From Seminavis robusta (lineage: Eukaryota > Bacillariophyta > Bacillariophyceae > Naviculales > Naviculaceae): a stretch of 64,000 bases of DNA. A program made the position numbers and the translations under genes. Under the pieces are notes generated by a model. The model worked only from the letters and a program-made list of their open reading frames with translations. It did no database searches and had not been told where the DNA came from. Shown piece by piece: positions 12,305 through 23,043 of the stretch. The stretch spans positions 1-64,000 of the forward strand of contig CAICTM010000461.1 in NCBI GenBank assembly GCA_903772945.1. The letters run 5' to 3'. How positions within the stretch are numbered: the stretch's first letter is position 1; each line of letters begins with the position of its first letter.

Positions 12305-13828
12305 TCAAACGAGGTCAAGTTCGTGACGCTGCATGACGGCATTGTCCAAGTACCGGAACGTAGAATCGTTCACGACCGACACAATCCACTTGTCGCCATT
12401 AGGATGAACGCAATGGAACGTACTTGCGCACCCACTCATTGCAGAGTTGTCAGACTTGATCAACACAACTTCGGCCATCTTATAGGCAGGCAAACGCCAT
12501 GGGTTTCGCCAATAAAACAGATAGCGTGCCCGAGAATTCGCATCGTTGAGGTTCTTGTACGTGGAATCAAAGTGCTTGGGAGGATGACGGGACATGTCGG
12601 ATGAAATGCTGCACCAGACCGTGAATCCTTTCATCATGCTTCCTTTCAATAGCTTGTTCTTTTCAGGAGGAGAAATGATCCAAGCCTCAAACTGAAGAAA
12701 TGCATCCCACTTTTCTTGCAATTCCATCTGTTCCTTGGTTCTAGTTTCCTTCCACTGGTTTCGTCTTTGGATGACCTCTGCCAGCTGCTGTTCCTTCTCA
12801 AAGTCACTCTTCCCGGCAGCGCCCACGTCCTTCTCTCTTGATGTTGAAACTCCTCCAGTTCTGCAAACATTGTTGGTGCAAAGCGGAAAAAGCTTCATGA
12901 AGTTGTCCATGACAGTATCGTCTTGTGCTGTACTGTGGAAAGAGATGCTTCGGTTTGCGAGTTTGAAACTGTGACCTCTGTATCGACTTGTCCTTGGAGA
13001 TTGAATAGAGCTCAGATCCATCGTGCTTTGTTCTCGGTTCCAATTAACGGTATTGGGCATATCCACTACACTCACATCGGCACGACGTTCGTTGACTACG
13101 GGCGGGAAGACGTCTTCAACCCCGGTATCATCATCGGCAGTTGTCGACCGACTCATGGATGCCGTGTTATCACAAGGGGGCGTCTTGTTGTCGTAAACCG
13201 ACGTTGCGATACTAGTAGCAGTTGATTTCCGTTCGTCAGCATCCGGTGGTGGTGGGACTACCCTGCCAGTGATATCTACCGGCAAGCCTTCTTTCGGTTT
13301 ATGTTGGTGTTGTTGCTGGTAATGGTGTTGCCTGACCTCTCGGATGGCCGTCTTGATCTCTCGCATGGAGGCTCTTTCGTCTCTGATGGAGGCCTTTGCA
13401 ACCTCCCTGGTTGTCGAGACTTCCTCTCGGCTCTCGTTAATGGCTTCGTCCTTGCTGTACTTTCGCTCTTCGATTCGCCTGCAGTCAGCGGCCATCTTCC
13501 CCTTGAGTCGCTCGACATCCATCCAAGTCTTTGTCTTTCGAAGATAAATGGAACCGTCCACCAGAAACTCGAGAAGATCTTTCTTGTTTGACGGGAGGAA
13601 CTGTCTTTCGATTCCACGGGCCATGGCCTCGTCCTGAAGCTCAGCCATGGTTAAGCCCATGTTGATTCTAGGCATGCCATCGCCTTCTTTGGAGGACCCA
13701 GTCCTAATGGTTAACGTCGGTTTCTTGGGAGCTATTCCTGCCCTTCTGTTCGACACGTTGATGGCGTCGTCAAGAACCTTGACATGCTCATCCTTCTTCT
13801 TGATCCTCAATAGACGCCGCCACTTCAT
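12305..13828 (-). CDS. SAP-like domain protein of unknown function (intact copy)
   Basis: Single-exon 507-residue protein. Residues ~57-85 (MGLTMAELQDEAMARGI, then KKDLLEFLVDGS) resemble the helix-turn-helix SAP motif of chromatin- and nucleic-acid-binding proteins. A charged, probably helical stretch follows (~100-165), then a disordered region with a PPPP run, and a C-terminal part with tryptophans and aromatics that looks folded but that I do not recognise. The 3' third (12305-12821) is unique in the window; the rest is duplicated at 22,014-23,043. A Met start with a basic N terminus (MKWRRLLRIKKKDE) fits. A chromatin or DNA role is inferred from the SAP resemblance only. Confidence 0.6.
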   Translation of the reverse strand: MKWRRLLRIKKKDEHVKVLDDAINVSNRRAGIAPKKPTLTIRTGSSKEGDGMPRINMGLTMAELQDEAMARGIERQFLPSNKKDLLEFLVDGSIYLRKTKTWMDVERLKGKMAADCRRIEERKYSKDEAINESREEVSTTREVAKASIRDERASMREIKTAIREVRQHHYQQQHQHKPKEGLPVDITGRVVPPPPDADERKSTATSIATSVYDNKTPPCDNTASMSRSTTADDDTGVEDVFPPVVNERRADVSVVDMPNTVNWNREQSTMDLSSIQSPRTSRYRGHSFKLANRSISFHSTAQDDTVMDNFMKLFPLCTNNVCRTGGVSTSREKDVGAAGKSDFEKEQQLAEVIQRRNQWKETRTKEQMELQEKWDAFLQFEAWIISPPEKNKLLKGSMMKGFTVWCSISSDMSRHPPKHFDSTYKNLNDANSRARYLFYWRNPWRLPAYKMAEVVLIKSDNSAMSGCASTFHCVHPNGDKWIVSVVNDSTFRYLDNAVMQRHELDLV

Positions 13829-15540
13829 CTTGCTGGTGTTTAAAAGTGTGGTGTCAGCTAGCTAGCATACAGCGAACTCGTAAATCTTAGCCAGAAATTC
13901 TGAAATTGTGTATTGGTGTTTTAGTAGCAATGGTGGTGCATCCTTGGCGAAGGGGAGGCGACGAAAGTTTTGGTGCTGTTGGAGGCAATGGGAGGATTGT
14001 CGTTAGCGATGAATTTGTGAAACCTTGCTCTTGGCGAAGCACCCACGAGCAAGTCGACAAACCGATTGGGTGATGTGGTACCACATTATAGCTCTAAACA
14101 AGGGGAAAACGGCAGTTAGCTAGTGCACACTGCCCTTAGGTATTTAGTTAGTGGAGGCATAAACCTGCGCAGTGCTTACTCGAGACCAGAAGGTGAGCGC
14201 AACAACTTACGGTTGCACCGAAGCTGCGAAGTTATTGCTCTATTTTCTAAGCCGGAAGACCTTGATTGACAGTTTTGACCTTTGATTGGCCACGTACAGA
14301 GCGTAGTGTATTGTGATTGTCCAAAAGTTCGCCATAGCTTGGCATTTTTGGACATGTACATCGGCGATGGTGAAAAGGTTGGCAAGTCGGTTCGCAAATT
14401 TCCCTTTGCACTGTAAAATATTCTGTACTCGACCCCACCATTGCCTCAGCGGGAGGAAGAAGTGCTGCCCTTCGTGCGAAACCTCCACCAGCCTTGCTAC
14501 GGTACCACCCATGTCATATATTAATACCATGGCTATTGTCTCCGGACCCTACAACTGGCTAATACGGCTGCGCGATCGCGGTGCAGCGCAGTCCAACCAT
14601 GTCATGCGGCACTGTGCCATCATGTCATGATTGAAGCATGAATTCAATTGTTTCGGGTCAATGATGAACTTCAGAATCAATTATATAGTTCAGAGCTACG
14701 GTAACATGTTGAAACTAGCTACTATGGTAGTGCACTGTGTAGTGCATCCTGGTACTAGTACCGCCATCAAATCTGTGTTCTAAGGATTGGGTGGTACCGG
14801 TAGCCAGAGGCCAGGACGAGACAGCAAGTTGCAATGCACATCCACTCATACCGTAGCGTTGCAGTGCAGCCAGGGGGTGGCAGGTATGCATACCGGTTGG
14901 TACCGGTAGCGTCCTGCAAAAAGTAGAAAGTAGTGACATGTACAACCACATCTCAATATTTAGCAGTCGCTCTTTTACACCACCATCACCACCACCACCA
15001 AGGTCGAGATAGCAAGTACCGAACCTGGTACACGTGTACCGCAGTGTGTGTCGGGTTGGACCCTCTTTAGCAAGCAACAGTGCCGGTATCCCTTTTAAAA
15101 AACAAGATGCCTCCGGTGGCGCCAACTACGGAAACAGAAATAGCAAAAAGGCATGACAGTGGATTGCACAACCCTCCCAGCTACTGACATGGCTCTTTAG
15201 CAGTTTTCCTAGCTCCTTCCCCCGCCTACTAGTTCCAGCCCTGGTCCTGGTTGTACCTCCCCTGCTGACCTGAGCAAGCTAGCTAGCCTCAGCTTCGCAG
15301 TCAGTGACATCTCTATAGCATTTCTCCTGGGCAGCTCCTTCCCCAGCTCAATGCCCAGTTTCATCCCAAATGCTCCTCCTGCTGAGAGCCTTAGCTATGC
15401 AGTTAGCATGACTGCTAGAGCTACCAAGCAACCCTCTTAGCCAGCGGAGGAGTCGTGTCGGTATGAGGAGTGGAGTTGGGTTACATCTGGCCGACACCGC
15501 ATAATAGTATAATCTACCTTTTACTGTATGATGAGTACAG
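13829..15540. other. Noncoding part of the 3.47-kb repeat
   Basis: Open frames here are short, overlap on both strands and have no recognisable family features. The stretch contains many GGTACC/ACCGGTA palindromic motifs (14,750-14,920) and short palindromes. I see no supported gene. Confidence 0.5.
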
Positions 15541-15886
15541 GACTGTCCGACGGTTTTCACTCAGACTTTAAAACGACCACGACTGGTTCTCATTCTAAGG
15601 GCATGTTTTAAAAGGGCATGTTTATTTAAAAGGGCATGTTTAAGGGCATGTTTCAGATTTAAGAGCATGTTTCAAGGGCATGTTCATATAAGGGCATGTT
15701 CATTCGTGATAAGGGCATGTTCTATGGTGTTTCAATGAAGGCTTAAGGGCATGTTTCGAGGCATTAGGGGTATTTTTTAAAGGCGTGTTTATATAAGGGC
15801 ATGTTTAAGGGCATGTTTCAAACAGTGCTCAGGCGTGGAAATTTCAATTTTTGTTTTAGAGCCTGAGTGAAAACCGTTGGATGGTC
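15541..15886. mobile_element. Small non-coding TIR element packed with GGGCATGTT repeats (left copy)
   Basis: The left terminus GACTGTCCGACGGTTTTCAC and the right terminus, read as its reverse complement (GACCATCCAACGGTTTTCAC), match with few differences over about 30 bp. Between them lie roughly 11-12 copies of AAGGGCATGTT-like motifs with irregular spacers (about 15,597-15,820), all in one orientation, plus degenerate forms such as AAGGCGTGTT. Flanking trinucleotides are CAG (15,538-15,540) and CGG (15,887-15,889), so a perfect target duplication is not seen. There is no coding capacity. It resembles a MITE or foldback element mobilised in trans. Confidence 0.75.
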
Positions 15887-16190
15887 CGGTACGGTATGGT
15901 TAGCCTGTAACCCTAAAACGAGGACCAACCATTGATTGATTGATTGACACACCAAACAACAAAATCCGCAACAGGCCAACTCAGTAGTTGGCGATAGCTC
16001 CCTTAATGCTGCATACGGTAGGTACGGTAGGGTTCGTGTTGAAATTGTTCTTTTTCACTCCACTTCAAGTCTTCAACCAAAACGCCCACAAAAAAAGGAC
16101 ACCGGAGGTGTAATAGATATACCGTGCGAGCTGACTTAAAAGATGGGCCAGCATAGTAATATTGTTGAAGTTTGGATGAAGGTAGTGTCA

Positions 16191-16294
16191 TTAGATTTTT
16201 CTGTGTGAGAAAGTGGCGTGGTAGCTTACGGGAGTTTAGAGGTGTGCAACATGAGACGTTAGATTTTTCCATCTGAGAAAGTGGCGTGGTAGGG
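16191..16294. repeat. 68-bp tandem unit, about 1.5 copies, at block border
   Basis: The unit begins TTAGATTTTTC and contains GAGAAAGTGGCGTGGTAG and CTTACGGGAGTTTAGAGG. A second unit starts at 16,259. The same unit appears at 25,393-25,492 and 29,390-29,534, each time at the edge of a duplicated block. Confidence 0.8.
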
Positions 16295-16737
16295 AAAAGA
16301 GAGAGATGACAATACCCAAATCTCCAAGAAAAACAACAACGACTGACTAAAGAAAAATCAGTCACATACAACAGAACCCAGCGTTACCTATCTGTCCTCG
16401 AAACAGAGAGCAGGAGATTCCGACAGCGAAACACTCCACGATTAAAGCAAAAGGCTACAAAAAAGAATTTCTGAGAAGAGGAGAAACAACGAACGACAAA
16501 TTCGCCCACAATCTACGAAGACGACAACTACTACAGCTGTTTGAGCGAAGACGACGAAGAAGTAAAAGATGGCGAACAGATTCCAAGATGCCCGGAACGG
16601 CTAGAGGACAGCTGACCGAGGTTGGAGTCGACACAGGATGAAGACAGCAAACATCCAATCCCATTGAACAACCGACATCCCATGAACCAGCAACCGAAGG
16701 ATGGTGAATTGGACGATTCACACAAAGGTGGTATACA

Positions 16738-17000
16738 GTGGAGGAGAATCGCGGAAGAAGCATGCCAACTAATCCCCGAAGAATATGGGAAGGGCACTCG
16801 AGCCCAGAGATGAAGCAACTGGTCGGAAACTTCGAACAGTTCAGATGGTTGCTGAGGATGATGCCATACAAGATACAGAACAACCCCCATCTCGTGGAGC
16901 TCCAGGCGGAAGTGCTAGGTTGGGCCAGCAGTGTGTTGCTCTTTCGCGATTGGACTCCAGACACGACAACAATCGCAGGGGTATGTTAACGTGCAAATAA
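16738..17000 (+). pseudogene. Gag-like fragment of the copia-type element
   Basis: Upstream of the protease. A readable stretch includes MKQLVGNFEQFRWLLRMM and LLFRDWTPDTTT, helical and charged as in capsid-type sequence, but I do not recognise a specific gag motif. Frames change before and after it. The assignment rests mainly on position. Confidence 0.35.
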
Positions 17001-17976
17001 AGCGCGGACCAAACGTCGCGAAGGAAAGGAAACGCAGAATGTTCGGTTCACGGCATTCAGCATTCCCGAAATAGAAGTGAAGTATGTAACGGAGATGGTC
17101 GCACATGCTCAATACAATGGGATTGGAAGGTACTCGTGGATATGCCACTGTTGGGAGAAGCGGATTCGCACAACCCATGGCCAGTGATTGTACGGTGGAA
17201 GCGCTTGATTCTGGTCACGTGCTCGTGAGCAGACAAGCAGACGCAGGCGCAACGAGGCAATCAAACAAATGAAGAAGGAAGGATTACCCACAGAGTATGA
17301 TGCTCGGAGAGGAAGATTTTCAGTGCGAAACTCTATCCTACGGAACTATTGGTATCCCAAGGGTCGCAGCCGATCGCATTTACCGTGAACAACAACGTCG
17401 CAAAGTCAATGGGCGAGCTGCTGACATATGCTTGTTGGGAGTGGACGACACAGTCCAGACGACTGGTAGTGATCAGAGACGAGCTCATCCTCAAACTATT
17501 CTAGGCACGAGCCACCGCGAACGAAAGTGGGAAGGGCTTTTGATGTTTATGTGGGTCAGTATACCAAGGACGGACCTGGATGGCAGAAGATCGGGCAAAA
17601 CTATTGGCAAGTGCGTTTGAACTTGCAGGAGTGATCACCCTAACGATGGTATCCCAAGATTCCACGTTACTACAAGGATTGACGCATCAACTTTTCAGTA
17701 CCAACGAGATGGACTGCACCGATCGTTGATCGAGAACTCCCCCGGCATAGACATGTTACTGAATGCCGGCCTAGTCACACAAGGACAAGTGAGTCACTTT
17801 GTGGACGCCAACGTGCAGACAGGAATGCAGGTGATCATCCGTCAGTTACCATACTTCCCACCAGCGTCACGTAATGTGGCTCAGCTAAAGCGTGGCAAGT
17901 CGGAAAGTTCGACAGGCAAAGGAAGAAGCGCTGGCAGATTACAAGGTAATGAAGGAAGCGATGAGTATGTTTCACC

Positions 17977-18180
17977 ATGAGGTCAGGAGAAGGTTTCAGC
18001 CGGAGCACATGGATTGCAGACAGTGGCGCATCAACTCATATGGGCAAAGTGGACGATGGAATGACTGAGTGGAAGAAATTGATGAAGGATCAAGGTTGGA
18101 AGTGGAGACAAGATCCGAGCAGTAAAGAAAGGACGATCAAGTTAACGGCAATGCAACGTGATGGTACGAGTATGACTTGA
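17977..18180 (+). pseudogene. Copia-type aspartic protease fragment
   Basis: The sequence WIADSGASTHMGKV contains the D-S-G catalytic motif typical of copia proteases, followed by a short linker. The frame ends at 18,180 before the GAG-pre-integrase region, so the polyprotein is broken here. Confidence 0.75.
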
Positions 18181-18566
18181 CACTGTTGGATTACAAGTAT
18201 GTCCCCTAACCTGGGTGTATGTTTATTTAGTTTGGTCAAGGCAATCCAGAAGGGTGGAGCATCTCGAATAAAGGAACCAAGATTGTCTTTGACGCAACGC
18301 AACAAACGAATAGTCTTGATAAAATTAACTCAACCAAAGACGGATATCTTTGCGGCATTGATCTCTTTCCACAGGAACATGCCACAAGAGAGCAATTACG
18401 CGGCACGATGAACGGCACGGAAGCGATCTGAAAGAGACTCGCAGTACAGCGATACGCCAAAGTGGAACAGCCAAGTAAGGTGAAGTACTGGAAAATCAAT
18501 GACCTCCACAAGGAAGCTGGGACATGCGAGTGAAGCCGCACTACGCAGGATAGCACATCAGTACGG

Positions 18567-19135
18567 GTGAAGCTCACAGGGACATTGGAACCATGTTCTC
18601 ACTGTGGAGCAGGACGAGCAAAGCAAGCACCCGTAGCCAAGGAGACTTCAACGACATCAGAGATCCCTGGAGAACGAATTTTTATAGATACCTCGTCTGT
18701 GGATGAAGGCACGTCTACCAAGGGAGGAAAGTATTGGCTGGCGATCATTGATGATGCTACCAGTATGCGATGGAGTAGGATCATTCAGACCAAACGCGAT
18801 GTCATCCTTAAAGTCAGAACTTCATTCGAGTGATGGATCGCAGGGGCACTCCAGTACACTACATCCGGATGGACGATGCAGGAGAGAACAAGAAGCTGAT
18901 GACGGAATGTGAAAACGCGATTGAACCATGTTTGAGACGGGTTAAGTTTGAGCTAACTGGACGAGATACGCCTCAACAGAACGGAAAGGTAGAACGATGG
19001 ATTGCAGTAGGCACCGATCGAATTCGGCCATGTTCCACGAAGCCGGTTTTGATGAGAAGCAACGAAAGTTTCTCTCGGAGATGCAGTCATGCACGTCACT
19101 TGACGTTGAAAATGTACTACAGTCAGATCTCATGA
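18567..19135 (+). pseudogene. Copia-type integrase fragments
   Basis: Two overlapping frames carry integrase core pieces. The first has FIDTSSVDEG and KYWLAIIDDATSMRW, equivalent to the first and second catalytic aspartate regions. The second has RDTPQQNGKVERW, matching the conserved TPQQNG-V-ER region with the catalytic glutamate. A frameshift near 18,830 separates them. Confidence 0.8.
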
Positions 19136-19929
19136 CAATCCAAGCTTCGTATGTTCTATGGAGAAGACATTCCACAATTATCCCAAGTTGCGACGATTCG
19201 GAGAAGTTGGATACGTCAAGTTTGTTGGAAAGATCAAGGGAAAACTACAAGATCGTGGATTACCTATGCTTATCTTGGAAGAGCACGGAATCACATGCAG
19301 ACACGTACAAGATGTACAATATCGCAACAGGAGCACAAGTACTCACACGCGATGTGATCTGGATGGACAAGAACGTATGCCGAATGGAAGGGTATGGGTC
19401 TACCCAGCAACAGCAGAAGAACTCACACATATTGGAAAAGACAAACTCCTCAGCGTCCTACCTACAGAAAACCGGGAGTCGAACTCTCATGATCTGCTCC
19501 TTAAGCCCACGAAGACTACCAAAGCAGGAGCAATCACACTAGAAACCAAAGAAGATTAATAAAGTTCTCGCGATCCCAACAGCCAAACCACCTGACCCGG
19601 TCGCGACCCAAACTATCCAAGGCAACGCGGGAAACTACAGAAACTCAGTGCGAGCTACAACCCCCAGGCCCTACAGACACTGGACAAGCTAGCGGCGGTA
19701 CAACCTCATGACGGGGGCTCCCTCATGCAAGCACTTTCGGACGATGCATCCGAAGGAGGAGAGAAGATAACAGCTCAGCACGAACAACCGGAATCACGCC
19801 AATGACAGAAATGGAAACTTTTCGACGATTCCAATGACAGAACGTTTTGGGAACGCACATGAAGACTGGATGGAGTTGGGTACACGGCAGCAGAAAGTAG
19901 ATTTGACGGAGGACTAGGACAGGCATCCA

Positions 19930-20640
19930 TTGATCAAGAGACTCTCGCATATGACCCAAGGATTCAGGATCCAGCAAAGTACAAGTATCTGTTCACCAAA
20001 GCAAAGCACGTTCGAGGAAGCTTGGGACCACCCGGAACCATTTCAGCGAGAGAAGTGGAGGGAGGCGATCAAAGGCGAGCTAGACAAGATGGAGAAACTC
20101 AAGGTCTGGCGCAAGATCAAGAGATCAAGAATGGGAAGGGAGACGATGTTTCAAACACAAATGGGTGCTGGAAATCAACGGAATGGAAGATTCAGAGCAA
20201 GATTGGTGGCCTGCGGACACAGTCAGGTCCCGGAATTGATTTTGACAACATCTACAGTCCGGTGGCTAACGACATCACCTTCCGCATCATCTTGATTCTA
20301 CTACTAAAGAAGATGGGAAGAGCGAAAGCAATTATCTTCGATATTGAGACAGCATTCCTACATGGAGACATGGACGTAGTCATCTACATGGACTGCCCAA
20401 AAGGACTAGAACACCAAGACGACGAATGTGTCATACTGGACAAGACCATCTATGGTGCTTTGCCAGAGCGCACGACAGTACTACTTGAATTTGCGAGTGT
20501 CCTGGAAGACTTAGGATTCGTTACATGTTCTAGTGATCCATGCCTCTTCATGCGGAACAAAGAATGGGAAAAGATATGCGATTCTATGTTACGTGGATGA
20601 CAACTCACCATTGGAGAAGAAGACGATATAAAGGAAGTGC
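19930..20640 (+). pseudogene. Copia-type reverse transcriptase fragments
   Basis: The part from ~20,000 carries WREAIKGELDKMEKLKVW, characteristic of the start of RVT_2. A second frame carries FDIETAFLHGDMDVVIYMD and DKTIYGALPE. The catalytic YVDD box is encoded around 20,585-20,605 but in a shifted frame, because the longer frame stops at 20,600. At least two frameshifts make it non-functional as written. Confidence 0.85.
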
Positions 20641-20999
20641 TTCAAGGGATTAAAGATCGAGGCTTGAACATGACCATAGAGTACAACTCACGGACTACCT
20701 GAGCTGTGAGATTCGGATGAATCCCCGAAAGGATGCGCATGGGTGGGACAACCCCACATGATTAAGAGATTCAAACCACATTCGGTAGGAAGGTACAGAA
20801 GCTACCAAGAACAAGACTGCGGGAACGCTGGACTCGGAATAGTAAAGACAGACGAACAGAGTGAATGATGCTGAAGAACAACAGAGCGATATCGAACAGG
20901 AGTAGTAGCTCATGTACCTATCAAGCATTCAAGGCCAGAAATCTCGAAGCAGTACGAGACTAGCTAAGTCTTGGGATGCGCAACGCGGCAGCTTACAAA

Positions 21000-21556
21000 G
21001 AAATGCTACGCTTGTAAAGTACGTGTTGGACTCAAGGAACCGTGGACTTTGATGAGACCAGAGAAGAACGAGGACCGTGGAAATTGGAAGTATTCTCGGA
21101 TTCGGATTGGGCCGGAGACAAGAACAAAGAAGATCAGTCACGTCCATGATGATCTTTCTCGAAGGTGTGCTCATTCACTGGAGGTCAAGCTACAGAAGGT
21201 CGTAGCATGGTCGAGTTCCGAAGCTGAGTTCTACGCGTGTGGCGAAGCAGTCGAGAAGTCCCGTTCATCGCGCAGATTCTGAAGTTCCTACAGATCAAGT
21301 GGAACTACCTGTGCAAGTGAAGATCGATAACGTAGGTGCTATCTTTATGTCAGAGAACAAGACAAGTGCAAGTCGAACAAGGCAAATGGATACGAGGTGG
21401 CACTACGTGAATCAAATGCAGCAGGACGGCCTAGTGAAGATTGATTTTGTTCGCTCGGAAGACAACGTGAGCGACATTGGAACCAAGAATGTCAACGTCG
21501 AGACCCTCGACAGACATGCACCGAAAATAACAGGAGACAAGGAGCAATTGGTTTGA
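21000..21556 (+). pseudogene. Copia-type RNase H fragments
   Basis: Pieces in different frames include EVFSDSDWAGDKNKEDQSR (around 21,088-21,150), VAWSSSEAEFYACGEAVE (21,207-21,260) and MDTRWHYVNQMQQDGLVKID (21,388-21,450). The last piece matches the end of copia polyproteins and stops at 21,556. Confidence 0.8.
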
Positions 21557-21963
21557 GTTGGTAAGAAGGTCCTGCCATCATCGCGAAAACAGGAAGGGTG
21601 TAGAAAGGTATTTTCGTATGACGGACAGACGACTCGGGATCCACAATCACGGTTCGTGATTGGGGATTGTGACTCAAATCAGATGGTTATCCGATCATCA
21701 TCAGATGGCCAGGTGTACGAGGAACGAGGACAATGGTCGTCTAGATGATGCAACTACAAAGGTTGGAAGTTAGGTCGAGGAGATGAATGCAAGGAGCGAC
21801 GGATGGAGCAAATGAATGACGGATGAAGGTCCATAGTTTAGTAAAGTGGGAAAGCCTCCAGGGCCAACCATGACTTCAGGAAGATAGATCGACGAGATCT
21901 ATCTGTAGATGAACTGGAGAAGCAAGGATCGAAAGATCCCGGTATATGTATGCATATCGGAAC

Positions 21964-23043
21964 TCAGTTGTAGAGCTCACAACATATAGAGCCTCCACCT
22001 TTAAGCAGAGAGATGCCCACGTCCTTCTCTCTTGATGTTGAAACTCCTCCAGTTCTGCAAACATTGTTGGTGCAAAGCGGAAAAAGCTTCATGAAGTTGT
22101 CCATGACAGTATCGTCTTGTGCTGTACTGTGGAAAGAGATGCTTCGGTTTGCGAGTTTGAAACTGTGACCTCTGTATCGACTTGTCCTTGGAGATTGAAT
22201 AGAGCTCAGATCCATCGTGCTTTGTTCTCGGTTCCAATTAACGGTATTGGGCATATCCACTACACTCACATCGGCACGACGTTCGTTGACTACGGGCGGG
22301 AAGACGTCTTCAACCCCGGTATCATCATCGGCAGTTGTCGACCGACTCATGGATGCCGTGTTATCACAAGGGGGCGTCTTGTTGTCGTAAACCGACGTTG
22401 CGATACTAGTAGCAGTTGATTTCCGTTCGTCAGCATCCGGTGGTGGTGGGACTACCCTGCCAGTGATATCTACCGGCAAGCCTTCTTCGGTTATGTTGGT
22501 GTTGTTGCGGTAATGGTGTTGCCTGACCTCTCGGATGGCCGTCTTGATCTCTCGCATGGAGGCTCTTTCGTCTCTGATGGAGGCCTTTGCAACCTCCCTG
22601 GTTGTCGAGACTTCCTCTCGGCTCTCGTTAATGGCTTCGTCCTTGCTGTACTTTCGCTCTTCGATTCGCCTGCAGTCAGCGGCCATCTTCCCCTTGAGTC
22701 GCTCGACATCCATCCAAGTCTTTGTCTTTCGAAGATAAATGGAACCGTCCACCAGAAACTCGAGAAGATCTTTCTTGTTTGACGGGAGAAACTGTCTTTC
22801 GATTCCACGGGCCATGGCCTCGTCCTGAAGCTCAGCCATGGTTAAGCCCATGTTGATTCTAGGCATGCCATCGCCTTCTTTGGAGGACCCAGTCCTAATG
22901 GTTAACGTCGGTTTCTTGGGAGCTATTCCTGCCCTTCTGTTCGACACGTTGATGGTGTCGTCAAGAACCTTGACATGCTCATCCCCCCCCCCCCCCCCCT
23001 CCTCCCCCCCCCCCCTCCTCTTGATCTCAATAGAGCCCGCCAC
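21964..23043 (-). pseudogene. Truncated copy of the SAP-like gene, fused into retroelement sequence
   Basis: Residues encoded by 22,014-23,043 match the 12.3-13.8 kb gene. The C-terminal third is missing: after KDVG the frame enters retroelement sequence and stops. The N terminus is altered by a poly-C tract at 22,983-23,019 that turns the first codons into a glycine-rich sequence. Small deletions near 22,490-22,515 shift and restore the frame (QQQHQHKPK becomes RNNTNIT). Confidence 0.8.
22983..23019. repeat. Poly-C tract replacing normal sequence
   Basis: Two long C runs separated by short T-containing breaks replace the equivalent of about 13,785-13,800, which reads CATCCTTCTTCTTGATCC in the other copy. 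The position and composition suggest a sequencing or assembly artefact. Confidence 0.8.

Larger units (their letters stand above)
12822..16294. repeat. 3.47-kb direct repeat, left copy
   Basis: This block recurs almost unchanged at 22,014-25,492. It contains most of the SAP-like gene, ~1.7 kb of apparently noncoding sequence, a small TIR element with GGGCATGTT repeats, and 68-bp repeat units at its right end. The left border falls inside the SAP-like reading frame, which continues intact here but is cut in the right copy. This copy lacks the poly-C tract and most small deletions of the other. Confidence 0.9.
16296..22013 (+). mobile_element. Degenerate Ty1/copia-type retrotransposon between the two 3.47-kb repeats
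   Basis: In plus-strand order there is a gag-like stretch, aspartic protease (DSGAS), integrase core, reverse transcriptase (YVDD type) and RNase H, the domain order of copia elements. Every domain is interrupted by frameshifts or stops, so no full polyprotein is encoded. Borders are set by the flanking direct repeats. I could not identify a matched pair of conventional LTRs, a primer-binding site or a polypurine tract with confidence; ~450 bp after the RNase H region may be a 3' LTR remnant. The copy is defective as given. Confidence 0.85.

Noticed and set aside
14715-15125. 136-codon minus-strand frame conserved in both 3.47-kb repeats (also 23,922-24,332)
   Set aside because: Conservation follows from duplication of the whole block; composition is dominated by palindromic ACCGGTA motifs and there is no protein-like pattern.
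15590-15825. GGGCATGTT and CTCCTAA arrays as CRISPR arrays
   Set aside because: Repeats are only 8-11 bp, spacers are irregular and short, no cas genes are present, and the arrays lie within TIR elements in a eukaryotic genome.
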